Assembly (NCBI GenBank): GCA_964641125.1
Contig: CAZXMO010000043.1
Location: 1-30,605, forward strand
Direction: 5' to 3'
DNA from: JBKHAJ01 sp964641125
Lineage (GTDB): Bacteria > Spirochaetota > Spirochaetia > SPDA01 > CAZSGZ01
DNA length: 30,605 nt
Shown here: positions 1-7,955 of the stretch, piece after piece
How the letters are laid out: each line of letters begins with the position of its first letter
Numbering within the stretch: position 1 is the first letter of the stretch
Translations under genes and position numbers: made by a program
The notes under the pieces: model-generated
The model's input: the letters and a program-made list of their open reading frames with translations, nothing else
Told to the model about the DNA's origin: nothing
Databases searched by the model: none

Positions 1-352
1 TATCGATTTCTACCGGCGTGTATACGTCCCGTCGAATCTACTGATTTCGGTCGCCTCGGTCCATTCGGAGCTGGCGATCCAAATTCTTACCGATATACTC
101 TTTCATTCGATTCTTCCCCTCGAGGAGATAGAGAGGGAGAAACTGGTAATCCTCAACGAGATAAAAGAGGCCGAAGACAGCCCGGAGGAGCTCGCCTACG
201 ATCTTTTCCTGGAAATGTTGTGGGGTAAAGACCACCCTTTAGCTGCCAAGATCACGGGAGAACAAGATCACATCCGCTCTATCTCACGGGAGAAACTTAT
301 CGATTTCTACCGGCGTGTATACGTCCCGTCGAATCTACTGATTTCGGTCGCC
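1..352. repeat. 55-bp perfect direct repeat (1-55 and 298-352)
   Basis: Bases 1-55 are identical to 298-352; identity breaks at 56 (T) versus 353 (G). The offset of 297 bp is exactly 99 codons, so both copies read in the same frame. Only the second copy fits the expected order of the M16 protein. The repeat sits at the window's first base, and 55 is a common assembler k-mer size, so an assembly-graph end artefact is the likeliest explanation. A real in-frame tandem duplication is not excluded. Confidence 0.9.
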
Positions 353-1051
353 GGGGATTTCGATCCCGACCGTATCATGGACTTCCTCGAAGAGCTGCTT
401 CCCGGGGGACGTCCCGGAACCGATCGTAAGACACGAGAAAATCCTCGTGTTTCCCGGGGTCTATCCACCGAATACGTATCGGGAGGTTTTCAGCAAGTTC
501 AGATCTACGGAGGGACCTCCTTCGAGATTCCTCGTAAAATAACCGAATTCTACGATTTCCTCGTCTTCAGCACCATATTCGGTGAATCGATGAGCTCCCG
601 GCTCTTTCAGGGCTTAAGGGAGCGGCTCGGACTCTGCTATACCATCTACTCGATGCGCACATTCTTTTCCACCACCGCTTTATGGATTGTTTACGCGAAC
701 ACCTCGCCGGGGCTCCTGAAGCGGCTCATTAAGGGGTTAGATGACGAGATACGGAGATTCCGCCATACCCCGCCCGGGAACGATGAGATCGCCGACGCGG
801 TTACCCATCTTTCGGGGGGACTCATCCTCTCTCTCGAAGACATGGAGACGCGTATGAAACGGATGGTCAGGCACTACCTCTTGGGCGGAGAAATTCACAC
901 CTCAGAGATCGCTATAAGCCTTATTGAAAGGGTCACCCGTGACGATGTAAAAAGAGTGAGTGATACGGTCCTGTCGGGTGAAGACTTCAAGCTCTTCGCC
1001 TATGGGACGAGGAACCTCGGGAAACGCAAAATCACCGGGCTTAATTTCTGA
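2..1051 (+). CDS. M16 (pitrilysin/insulinase-like) zinc metallopeptidase, 5'-truncated
   Basis: The reading frame is open from base 2 to the TGA at 1049-1051, about 349 codons, with no start in the window. The stretch from about base 56 (SVHSELAIQILTDILFHS, EEIEREKLVILNEIKE, EDSPEELAYDLF, then LLISVAGDFDPD) matches the second half of an M16 catalytic domain and the linker to the M16C domain. The rest (FYDFLVFSTIFG, SSRLFQGLRERLGLCYTIYS) is a typical non-catalytic M16C half. The HxxEH zinc site would lie upstream and is absent. Family members are zinc peptidases, many of them processing-peptidase-like; no substrate can be given. The first 55 bases duplicate 298-352 and encode IDFYRRVYVPSNLLISVA out of its normal place, so the sequence before base 56 is suspect. 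The dut gene follows after 25 bases, a neighbourhood I recall from other bacteria. Confidence 0.88.
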   Translation: MDFYRRVYVPSNLLISVASVHSELAIQILTDILFHSILPLEEIEREKLVILNEIKEAEDSPEELAYDLFLEMLWGKDHPLAAKITGEQDHIRSISREKLIDFYRRVYVPSNLLISVAGDFDPDRIMDFLEELLPGGRPGTDRKTRENPRVSRGLSTEYVSGGFQQVQIYGGTSFEIPRKITEFYDFLVFSTIFGESMSSRLFQGLRERLGLCYTIYSMRTFFSTTALWIVYANTSPGLLKRLIKGLDDEIRRFRHTPPGNDEIADAVTHLSGGLILSLEDMETRMKRMVRHYLLGGEIHTSEIAISLIERVTRDDVKRVSDTVLSGEDFKLFAYGTRNLGKRKITGLNF

Positions 1052-1076
1052 TTCAACCGTGTCGAGGAGAGGTGAA

Positions 1077-1508
1077 ATGAAAATACATATCCATGCGGTG
1101 TCCGGCGAACTCATTCCGGAATACGGGTCCGCGTACTCCGCTGGGGCTGATCTCAAGGCCGCGGTAGAAGAGACCGTTCGGCTCGCCCCGGGTGAACGAA
1201 AACTGATACCCACGGGGGTTCGCATCGAGCTGCCCGAGGGATTCGAAGCGCAGGTCAGACCCAGGTCGGGACTGGCCCTCAAACATGGAGTTACTGTGTT
1301 GAATGCCCCGGGGACCGTCGACAGCGACTACCGGGGTGAGATCGGAGTAATCCTCATCAACCATGGAGAGACTTTTTTCGAGATAGAAAGGGGAGACCGG
1401 ATTGCTCAGCTCGTTATATCGCCGGTTACCAATGTCGATTTCGTTCCGATTCTCGAATTGAACGAGACTGCCCGAGGGGCCGGAGGATTCGGTTCCACGG
1501 GAAGGTAG
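1077..1508 (+). CDS. dut: Deoxyuridine 5'-triphosphate nucleotidohydrolase (dUTPase)
   Basis: Hydrolyses dUTP to dUMP and pyrophosphate, keeping uracil out of DNA and supplying dUMP for thymidylate synthesis; cytoplasmic homotrimer in this family. The protein is 143 residues, the usual length. All five trimeric dUTPase motifs are visible: AGADLKA (22-28), RPRSGLA (61-67), GTVDSDYRGEIG (79-90), RIAQLVI (108-114) and the glycine-rich C-terminal arm RGAGGFGSTGR ending the protein. The frame stays open upstream into the M16 gene, but ATG 1077 gives the normal N-terminus (MKIHIHAVSG) and has a purine-rich GAGGAGAGG just upstream. It lies 25 bases after the M16 peptidase and 9 bases before the first Lpt permease, so it is probably part of one operon. 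Confidence 0.97.
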   Translation: MKIHIHAVSGELIPEYGSAYSAGADLKAAVEETVRLAPGERKLIPTGVRIELPEGFEAQVRPRSGLALKHGVTVLNAPGTVDSDYRGEIGVILINHGETFFEIERGDRIAQLVISPVTNVDFVPILELNETARGAGGFGSTGR

Positions 1509-1517
1509 CGTATCCGT

Positions 1518-2792
1518 ATGAAACGCCGGTATTGGGTCCTGTACTCGTACGTGGGAAGAGAGTTCATCCTCTCGTTTCTCGTAGCTTTTCTCTTCTTTTT
1601 CTTCATTTTTTTCGTCAACCAGATCCTCTTACTGGCCGAGAACATCCTTTCCAAGCGGGTGCCCTTTACCGATGTACTTCTCTTGATCTTTTACTCACTT
1701 CCCCTGATTCTTTCCTTGAGCATTCCCTTCGGTACTCTCGTGGGAGCCCTCATGACGGTGGGGAGGTTCTCTTCGGATAACGAGATGCTCGCATTTCAGG
1801 CCTCGGGTGTCCCGAAGGGGAGGGTCTTCGTTCCCATTTTCTTTATCGCGGTACTCTTCTCGTTTCTTTCTTTCGTAATGAACGATGTCTTCCTTCCCAT
1901 TGGGACGATAAATTTCGGCCGGCTCTACCGAAAGCTTCTCTACTCGAATCCTGAAATCGAGCTCGAGCCCTATTCCATAAAACGGTATCAGGACAGTATC
2001 CTGGTAACCGGCGCGATAGAGGAGGGTGTAATCGAAGATCTCATGATTATCGACAAGACACCGGAAAACGACCGGAGGATAATTACCGCCGGGCGTGCCG
2101 AGCTGGTCGAGAGCGCACAGCAGCAGGGGGTCATTTCCCTCCACCTCGATTCGGTCTTCAGTCACACCGTCGATCTCAAGAGGAAGAATTTGTCGGAATA
2201 CATAAGTGCCGAAAGGATGATCTACAACATACTTCTCAGAGATATAACCTTTTCCTTGAGGAATCCCGGTCCGAGCGAAATGAGCTCGAAGGACGTTTTA
2301 GAGGAGATCCGAGAAATGGAGTCGGTCCTGGAAAGAAAGCGGCGTCTGCATCGTCAGAACCTCCAGGAGAAGAAGTGGGAGCTACTGCTCCGATACCGGG
2401 AAGCCGGAACATTGGGGCTCTTTCCGGATGAAGCCGATATATCGAGAATGTCCGCCCTGCGGGAGGAGATAGAGCGGGGATTGACCCGGCGGATCGACGA
2501 CCGCTCCCTGCACCTCTACGAACTCGAATTTCATAAAAAGCTCGCCGTACCCCTATCGTGCTTCATCTTCGTCGTTTTTGCTTTCCCGATCGGGTTGTTC
2601 ACGAAGAGAAGCGGTCGATCCGTGGGATTCGGTCTGGGGCTGTTGGTCGCCGCCCTCTACTGGGGTATGCTCTTCGCCGGTCAAACCTTGGGGCTCAGGG
2701 TCATGTTTTCACCCATTCTTTCGATGTGGCTCCCGAATATCGTAATACTTACCGGCGGGACGATCGCCTTTACCGTCAGGGGGAGGCGTTAA
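1518..2792 (+). CDS. LptF/LptG-family permease (first copy, long form)
   Basis: YjgP/YjgQ-type membrane protein, 424 residues. In the lipopolysaccharide exporter LptB2FG, one LptF and one LptG form the membrane channel that pulls lipid out of the inner membrane. The architecture fits: TM segments near 15-37, 52-75 and 98-120 with the family signature LSLSIPFGTLVGALMTVGRFSSDNE, a periplasmic beta-rich region (about 130-250), and three C-terminal TMs from about 342. Unusually, a charged, helix-forming stretch of about 80 residues (255-337, rich in E, R and K) sits before the fourth TM; family members I know have roughly 30 residues there. Many spirochaetes lack classical LPS, so the cargo is uncertain. 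The stop codon overlaps the start of the next permease (TAATG), as expected for a matched pair. Confidence 0.9.
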   Translation: MKRRYWVLYSYVGREFILSFLVAFLFFFFIFFVNQILLLAENILSKRVPFTDVLLLIFYSLPLILSLSIPFGTLVGALMTVGRFSSDNEMLAFQASGVPKGRVFVPIFFIAVLFSFLSFVMNDVFLPIGTINFGRLYRKLLYSNPEIELEPYSIKRYQDSILVTGAIEEGVIEDLMIIDKTPENDRRIITAGRAELVESAQQQGVISLHLDSVFSHTVDLKRKNLSEYISAERMIYNILLRDITFSLRNPGPSEMSSKDVLEEIREMESVLERKRRLHRQNLQEKKWELLLRYREAGTLGLFPDEADISRMSALREEIERGLTRRIDDRSLHLYELEFHKKLAVPLSCFIFVVFAFPIGLFTKRSGRSVGFGLGLLVAALYWGMLFAGQTLGLRVMFSPILSMWLPNIVILTGGTIAFTVRGRR

Positions 2793-3868
2793 TGCTCTTC
2801 GATCGCATGGTGGTCAAGGCGTTTATTCCCATTTTGATTCTAGCGCTCTTGTTTTTCGTTCTCATCTTGGAACTGGTGGACCTCTTCGCGAATCTTTGGC
2901 GCTATCTGAACCATGACATTCCTCTCGTTCAAATCCTTAGAGTGGCTCTTCTCTACCTTCCGAAATGCGTGAGTTTTTCCATTCCGATTGCGCTCTTGTT
3001 CTCGATCTCCTATACCCTCGGGAATTTTTACGCAAACAACGAGCTCATCTCCGTTTTCGGTTCCGGGGTAAGTCTCTACAGACTCATTGTTCCCTTTATT
3101 CTCATTGGGGCCCTCTTGAGCGTATTCTGGTTTTTCTTCGAGGAGAATGTGGTTATTGATACCCTCAAACGAAAAAACGAGCTGAGCGCGTCCCTCTTGA
3201 ACCAGCGTACCAGTCTGAGTAACACGAACGTTACCGTTCAGAGCGGCGACCGCTCGATTATCTACTTTTCGGAGTACTACAACGACAACAGCAGGACACT
3301 CTCCAATCTCACCCTCGTCCGGTTCGAGCCGAGGACTCGACGATTCCTCGAACGATTCGACGCGGAGACCGCCGTGTGGGAAGACGGTCATTGGATCTTG
3401 AGAAATGTCCGCCACTTTTCCCGCACCGAAGAGGGTTACATTACCGAGGAGTTTCACAGTACCTTCGAGGATGATTCCTTCGATCAGCTCCCTAGGACCT
3501 TTCAGCGCACAGTGAGAGACGTCGACGAGCTCGAGAGTGAAGAGGCCTTGGAATGGATCCGCTCGCTTCGCGCCGCCGGGCTTCCCTATAGGGGGGCACT
3601 GACCGGATATTATACGAGGTACTCCTTCGCCCTGACTCCCCTTATGGTCGCGATCCTGTCGAGCGCGGTGGGAGGGCGGTTCAAGAAGAATGTCATGCTC
3701 ATGAGTCTCTTACTGAGCCTTCTTCTTTCTGTGGTCTACTACGTGGTACAAATGGTACTTGTTATCTTCGCAAAACTAGGATACCTTCCACCCCTAGCCG
3801 GTGCTTGGGGCACCTTTTTGGTATTTACCTTCCCCGTTATTTGGTTGTTCAATAAAGCGAGGACCTGA
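2792..3868 (+). CDS. LptF/LptG-family permease (second copy)
   Basis: Second YjgP/YjgQ-type permease, 358 residues, close to the usual LptF/LptG length. TM segments lie near 10-32, 48-70 and 93-113 (SFSIPIALLFSISYTLGNFYANNEL is the family signature region, given here in part as SFSIPIALLFSISYTLG), followed by a periplasmic domain (about 125-265) and three C-terminal TMs ending with FLVFTFPVIWLFNKART. ATG 2792 shares a base with the TAA of the preceding permease, so the two are very likely translationally coupled and made in equal amounts. I cannot tell which is LptF and which is LptG. The reading frame extends upstream to 2558 without another credible start. tgt begins 4 bases after the stop. 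Confidence 0.9.
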   Translation: MLFDRMVVKAFIPILILALLFFVLILELVDLFANLWRYLNHDIPLVQILRVALLYLPKCVSFSIPIALLFSISYTLGNFYANNELISVFGSGVSLYRLIVPFILIGALLSVFWFFFEENVVIDTLKRKNELSASLLNQRTSLSNTNVTVQSGDRSIIYFSEYYNDNSRTLSNLTLVRFEPRTRRFLERFDAETAVWEDGHWILRNVRHFSRTEEGYITEEFHSTFEDDSFDQLPRTFQRTVRDVDELESEEALEWIRSLRAAGLPYRGALTGYYTRYSFALTPLMVAILSSAVGGRFKKNVMLMSLLLSLLLSVVYYVVQMVLVIFAKLGYLPPLAGAWGTFLVFTFPVIWLFNKART

Positions 3869-3872
3869 TTGC

Positions 3873-4991
3873 ATGTTCACCCCTAAGAATGTCGATACCG
3901 AGAGTTCCGCGCGGACCGGAATCCTGCACCTTCATCACGGGGACGTCGAAACCCCCGCCTTCATGCCGGTGGGAACACAAGGTACGGTCAAAGCGATAAG
4001 CCATCGGACCCTCGAGGAAATCGGTTACACCATGATCCTCGGCAACACGTATCACCTCTACATCCGCCCGGGTACCGAGGTCATAGAAAATGCCGGGGGA
4101 CTCCACAGTTTCAGCGGGTGGGGCGGAAACATATTGACCGACAGCGGCGGATACCAAGTATTTTCTCTGGCACGGCTGCGCACAATCGGCTCGGAGGGGG
4201 TCCGCTTTCAATCCCATATCGACGGGGCCTATCATACCTTTACCCCGGAGTCGGTAGTGGATACGCAGCATACATTAGGTAGCGACATTCTCATGCCCCT
4301 CGACGTTTGCACTCCTCCGGGAATCGATAAGAAGGATGCCGTCGAAGCCCTCGAGACGACCACCGAGTGGGCCCGTCGTTCGAAGTCGCGTCTCCGGACC
4401 TACGAGGGGTTCTACGGCAGGCTCTTCGGAATCATCCAAGGAAATTTCTTTCCCGACCTTCGCAAGCGGAGCGCCGAGGAGATTAACGGCCTCGATTTTC
4501 CGGGTATCGCCGTAGGGGGACTGTCGGTGGGGGAGGAACCGGCCCGGTACCACGATTTCCTCGCTCTGACCGCGGAGTTCCTGCCCGCGGACAAGCCCCG
4601 TTACGTTATGGGGATCGGCACTCCGGAGTACGTCTTATCCGCCGTGGAAAACGGAATAGATATTTTCGACTGCGTCTTTCCCACCCGGATAGCCCGGAAC
4701 AGCTCCGTTTTTACCCGCCGCGGTGTCCTCTCTCTAAAGAAGGAGGAGAACCTCCTCGACACCGGTCCCATTGATCCCGAATGTACATGCCCGGTATGCC
4801 GGAGGTACTCCCGGTCGTATCTCCGGCATCTCTTCAAGGTCAAGGAGATCTTAGGTCCCATGCTCGCGACGGAACACAACCTCTACTTCTTTCACCGCTT
4901 TATGAAAGATGTCCGTGACTCCATCGACCGGGGGAACTTCGCCCGGTTCAAACGGGAGTTCTCGAGTCTCTATTCCGAGGGACCGATATGA
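3873..4991 (+). CDS. tgt: Queuine/preQ1 tRNA-guanine transglycosylase
   Basis: Exchanges the wobble guanine (position 34) of GUN-anticodon tRNAs for preQ1 on the queuosine pathway; cytoplasmic. 372 residues, the normal bacterial length. Key residues are visible: the general base Asp90 in LTDSGGYQVFSL, the nucleophile Asp266 in IFDCVFPTR, and the zinc ligands Cys304, Cys306, Cys309 (CTCPVC) and His335 (TEHN). The tRNA-contact segment reads PTRIARNSSVFT, where many family members have a Gly at the first Ser; this looks like lineage variation. ATG 3873 is preferred over upstream in-frame codons because it gives the expected N-terminus and sits just after the permease stop. The stop overlaps murJ by 4 bases (ATGA). 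Confidence 0.97.
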   Translation: MFTPKNVDTESSARTGILHLHHGDVETPAFMPVGTQGTVKAISHRTLEEIGYTMILGNTYHLYIRPGTEVIENAGGLHSFSGWGGNILTDSGGYQVFSLARLRTIGSEGVRFQSHIDGAYHTFTPESVVDTQHTLGSDILMPLDVCTPPGIDKKDAVEALETTTEWARRSKSRLRTYEGFYGRLFGIIQGNFFPDLRKRSAEEINGLDFPGIAVGGLSVGEEPARYHDFLALTAEFLPADKPRYVMGIGTPEYVLSAVENGIDIFDCVFPTRIARNSSVFTRRGVLSLKKEENLLDTGPIDPECTCPVCRRYSRSYLRHLFKVKEILGPMLATEHNLYFFHRFMKDVRDSIDRGNFARFKREFSSLYSEGPI

Positions 4992-6607
4992 AACCCTTTG
5001 TAAAGATCAGTCCGGCGGAAACGGACGAGACCTCGGTCATCGGTATCAAGGAGCCGAGTCTCGGGAGGAGTGCCCGGAAAACCTTTACGGTGATGGTCGC
5101 GACGATGGTCTCGCGGCTCTTGGGCTTCTTACGGATAGCGGTCATCGGAGCGGTCTTCGGAACTTCGGGCCACGCCGATGTCCTCAACGCGGTATTCACT
5201 ATACCCAACAACCTGCGAAAGCTCATGGCCGAGGGGGCGCTTTCGTCGGCCTTCATTCCCGCTCTGTCACAATCGCTGGTCAAGGACGAGACCGGAATGC
5301 GCTCGAGAACCATCGTCCGCAACATCCTGACCTTCCAGTTTGTTGTTCTCCTGCCCTTCTGCCTTCTCTCCATCGCCTTCGCCGATCCGCTGATGCGGTT
5401 CGTCCTCGTGGATTTCGAGAATCCCGAGCTGACCGCCTTAGCGATAGATCTCTTTCGCTGGTTCATAAGTTATCTCCTGTTGATCAGCATAAGCGCGGTC
5501 ATTATGGGGACCTTGAACAGCCACAACCATTTTTTCGTCCCCGCTATTACTCCGATCCTCTTCTCCGTCGCGGTGATAACGTCGATCCTTCTCCTTCACG
5601 GGAGGCTCGGTATCTTCTCGATGGCGGTGGGTGTCCTCGCGGGAGGTCTCCTTCAGATACTCTTCCAAGCGCCCCTATTTCGGCGCCTCGGCTACGATTT
5701 CAGACCCGACTTCCGGTTCAAAAATGAAGATTTTCGCAAGATCATAAGGAACTGGCTTCCCGTCGTCGCCACCGCTTCTATCTTCACCGTCAATCAGCAG
5801 GTCGCCATACGCTTCGCTACCGGTCTTGAAACGGGAAGCTCTTCAGCCCTGAATTACGCCCTCGTCTTCTTCCAGCTTCCCTTCGGAATTTTCTCCGCTT
5901 CGGTCACCACGGTCCTCTTTCCGCGGATGAGCCGTCAGGCGAGCCTCGACGACACGGTCGGTTTACGGGAGAGTATCCAGCACGGCCTACGGTTCCTTCT
6001 GGTTTTTTTGGTCCCCTCGACACTCTTCTTGAGCGTTATCGGAAAAGAGATAATCGCGGTCGCCATGTTCAGAGGCGAGTTCGTTATGGAGGATGTTCTC
6101 TTGACCTCGCGTATCCTTACCGCCTATTCCTTCGGATTATTCGGAGTCGGCGCCTTCAATTTTCTTCAGAGGTTCTTCTACTCCTCGAGCGACTACCGCA
6201 TTCCCTTTATCCTCTCGATCGCGGTAGCCGCTATGGACATAGGCTTGAGCCTCTGGCTGAAGGAGACCCGGCTCAGGGTGGTGGGACTCGCCTGGGCTAA
6301 TACTATATCCTTCACTGTGGGGGCGATGTTCATGCTCTTCATCATAAGGAAGAAACTCGGTCTAATCCACGGGAAATCGATTCTTATGACCCTTATGAAA
6401 GTGCTCATAGCCTCCGTCCCCGTTGCCGCGGCTTTGTGTCTGTTCAAACTGGTTACACTAGGTGTTTGGGAAGAGGGAAGCACGATAATATCCTTTGTGA
6501 TTCTCCTCGGGGGAGGACTCTTAGGTATAGGTATATATCTGTTCATCTACGTACTTCTCAAGGTGGAGATTGCCGTTCAGCTCATACGTAAAAAAATCAA
6601 TCGATGA
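4988..6607 (+). CDS. murJ: MurJ-type lipid II flippase
   Basis: Multidrug/oligosaccharidyl-lipid/polysaccharide superfamily protein that moves lipid II from the inner to the outer face of the cytoplasmic membrane for peptidoglycan synthesis. 539 residues with about 14 hydrophobic segments. The conserved N-terminal block is clear: ATMVSRLLGFLRIAVIGAVFG, then ADVLNAVFTIPNNLRKLMAEGALSSAFIP (cited here only as landmarks: SRLLGFLR, IPNNLRKL, EGALSSAFIP). A hydrophilic N-terminal tail of about 30 residues precedes the first TM, longer than in the E. coli protein. ATG 4988 overlaps the tgt stop by 4 bases, suggesting coupling. Position after the Lpt permeases and before an exported HEAT protein makes this an envelope-building stretch. 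Confidence 0.94.
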   Translation: MKPFVKISPAETDETSVIGIKEPSLGRSARKTFTVMVATMVSRLLGFLRIAVIGAVFGTSGHADVLNAVFTIPNNLRKLMAEGALSSAFIPALSQSLVKDETGMRSRTIVRNILTFQFVVLLPFCLLSIAFADPLMRFVLVDFENPELTALAIDLFRWFISYLLLISISAVIMGTLNSHNHFFVPAITPILFSVAVITSILLLHGRLGIFSMAVGVLAGGLLQILFQAPLFRRLGYDFRPDFRFKNEDFRKIIRNWLPVVATASIFTVNQQVAIRFATGLETGSSSALNYALVFFQLPFGIFSASVTTVLFPRMSRQASLDDTVGLRESIQHGLRFLLVFLVPSTLFLSVIGKEIIAVAMFRGEFVMEDVLLTSRILTAYSFGLFGVGAFNFLQRFFYSSSDYRIPFILSIAVAAMDIGLSLWLKETRLRVVGLAWANTISFTVGAMFMLFIIRKKLGLIHGKSILMTLMKVLIASVPVAAALCLFKLVTLGVWEEGSTIISFVILLGGGLLGIGIYLFIYVLLKVEIAVQLIRKKINR

Positions 6608-6614
6608 GGTATAT

Positions 6615-7955
6615 ATGAAATACTTGTCATTAATAGGAATTCTCGCTCTTTTTTTAGTCCCTTTCGGAAGCGGTATCCGGTTGTACGCCCAGGAAGACAA
6701 ATCGATAGTAGAGGAACGGAAGGACACCCTCAAGTTCGGAATCACATCTCAAATACTCTCCGTTCTCGAAACGATTACCGAAGAAAAGGAAACCGGGTAT
6801 ACCGAAGAAGCGGAATCTCTCTTCGATACCCTTCGAGACCCCGGTGTCCACGCCGCGGTGTTTCACTACTTCCGGGCAATCGACGACGATTCCCTCGTCG
6901 AAAGAGCCGCCGAAGTACTCTCGAACCACCTCGACAAGCCGCCGGCTCTCGTAGCGAGCGTTATCCGCTACGTAGCGGAAACGGGAATCGAAGAGCTCGA
7001 GCCTCGTATATTCGTCATAGCGGAAAGCGGAATATCCGGGACCCTCTCATTAGACGCGGTCAAAGCCTTGGGCGAGTTAGGTGACGAGGAAACCGCCGCC
7101 CGGCTCCTCGAGCTCTACGATGAATCCGGGGTGTCCGAGCAGGTCCGGGAGCAGATAATTCTAGTACTCGGAAAACTCCAAGCCGAGCAGGCTGTCGACC
7201 TCCTGATAGATATCGCCCGGGACGAGGGAGAGTCCCTTACTATGCGGCGCTTCGCCGCGGACAGCCTGGGCAGAATCGGCTCGTCCCGTGCCGTGGATAC
7301 CTTGGAAGAGCTCTACGTACAGGACGATCCCTACCTGAGGGCGAACGCGGTTTACTCGCTGGGTCTTATCGGAGGCCCCGGGGCCGAAGCGATTCTCTTT
7401 GCCGCCCTCCGTGACGGATTCTGGCGAATTCGGGTAAGCGCCGCCGAAGCTATAGGGGAGGCGGGTATCGAGGAGGGTATCGATATACTCACCTATAAGG
7501 CACAAAACGACCCGGAACTCCAGGTTCGAACCGCGGCGGTCGAAGCCCTCGGCAAGATCGGGGGAGGAAAATCCTTCGAATTCCTCAAAGAGCTCGCGAA
7601 GGGGCCGGGGAACCCCCTTGCCGTTCGGACTCAGGCCCTGGAAGCCCTCGTCGAGGAGGACCTTTCGGGTTCGATTCCTTTTTTAAAAGAGCTTTTCGCA
7701 GAGGAGTCGGCTAAACGGAGTTCGGTAATCCTCGATCCCTTAGCCCGGATTATCTCCGATGCGGAGGGGGCCGGTCTCGCGCCGCTCTACGAACAGATGC
7801 TCGCGAGTCCGTCCATTCCCATGAAAATCTACGGGATGAGGGGAATTCGAATCAACAAGATCGGGACATTGAGGGACAAGGTCGAAAAGTTAACCGGGGA
7901 CGACGCCCCCACATCGGTCCGCAGGTACGCCGAGAAGGTACTCGAAAGCTTTTAG
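6615..7955 (+). CDS. Exported HEAT-repeat protein
   Basis: 446 residues. An N-terminal signal peptide (MKYLSLIGILALFLVPFGSG..., probable cleavage after LYA or LYAQ near residue 25-26) sends it to the periplasm. From about residue 130 onward it consists of HEAT/PBS-lyase-type helical repeats of about 31 residues. Repeat cores such as AVKALGELGDEETAARLLEL, AADSLGRIGSSRAVDTLEEL, AVYSLGLIGGPGAEAIL and AVEALGKIGGGKSFEFLKEL are visible. Such arrays are protein-binding scaffolds; no enzyme domain is present. ATG 6615 is chosen because it starts the signal peptide and has TGAGG upstream; an in-frame ATG at 6570 lies inside murJ. It follows murJ by 7 bases and may be a periplasmic partner of the envelope machinery, but this is inference. 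Its TAG overlaps the stop of the opposing VWA gene. Confidence 0.85.
   Translation: MKYLSLIGILALFLVPFGSGIRLYAQEDKSIVEERKDTLKFGITSQILSVLETITEEKETGYTEEAESLFDTLRDPGVHAAVFHYFRAIDDDSLVERAAEVLSNHLDKPPALVASVIRYVAETGIEELEPRIFVIAESGISGTLSLDAVKALGELGDEETAARLLELYDESGVSEQVREQIILVLGKLQAEQAVDLLIDIARDEGESLTMRRFAADSLGRIGSSRAVDTLEELYVQDDPYLRANAVYSLGLIGGPGAEAILFAALRDGFWRIRVSAAEAIGEAGIEEGIDILTYKAQNDPELQVRTAAVEALGKIGGGKSFEFLKELAKGPGNPLAVRTQALEALVEEDLSGSIPFLKELFAEESAKRSSVILDPLARIISDAEGAGLAPLYEQMLASPSIPMKIYGMRGIRINKIGTLRDKVEKLTGDDAPTSVRRYAEKVLESF

Noticed and set aside
215..1051. Treating ATG 215 as the start of the M16 gene
   Set aside because: The frame is open and peptidase-like upstream to at least base 56, so this Met is internal to a truncated gene.
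4165..4185. TGGCAC in tgt as a sigma-54 promoter
   Set aside because: The -12 element (TTGC at the right spacing) is missing and it lies in the middle of a coding region.
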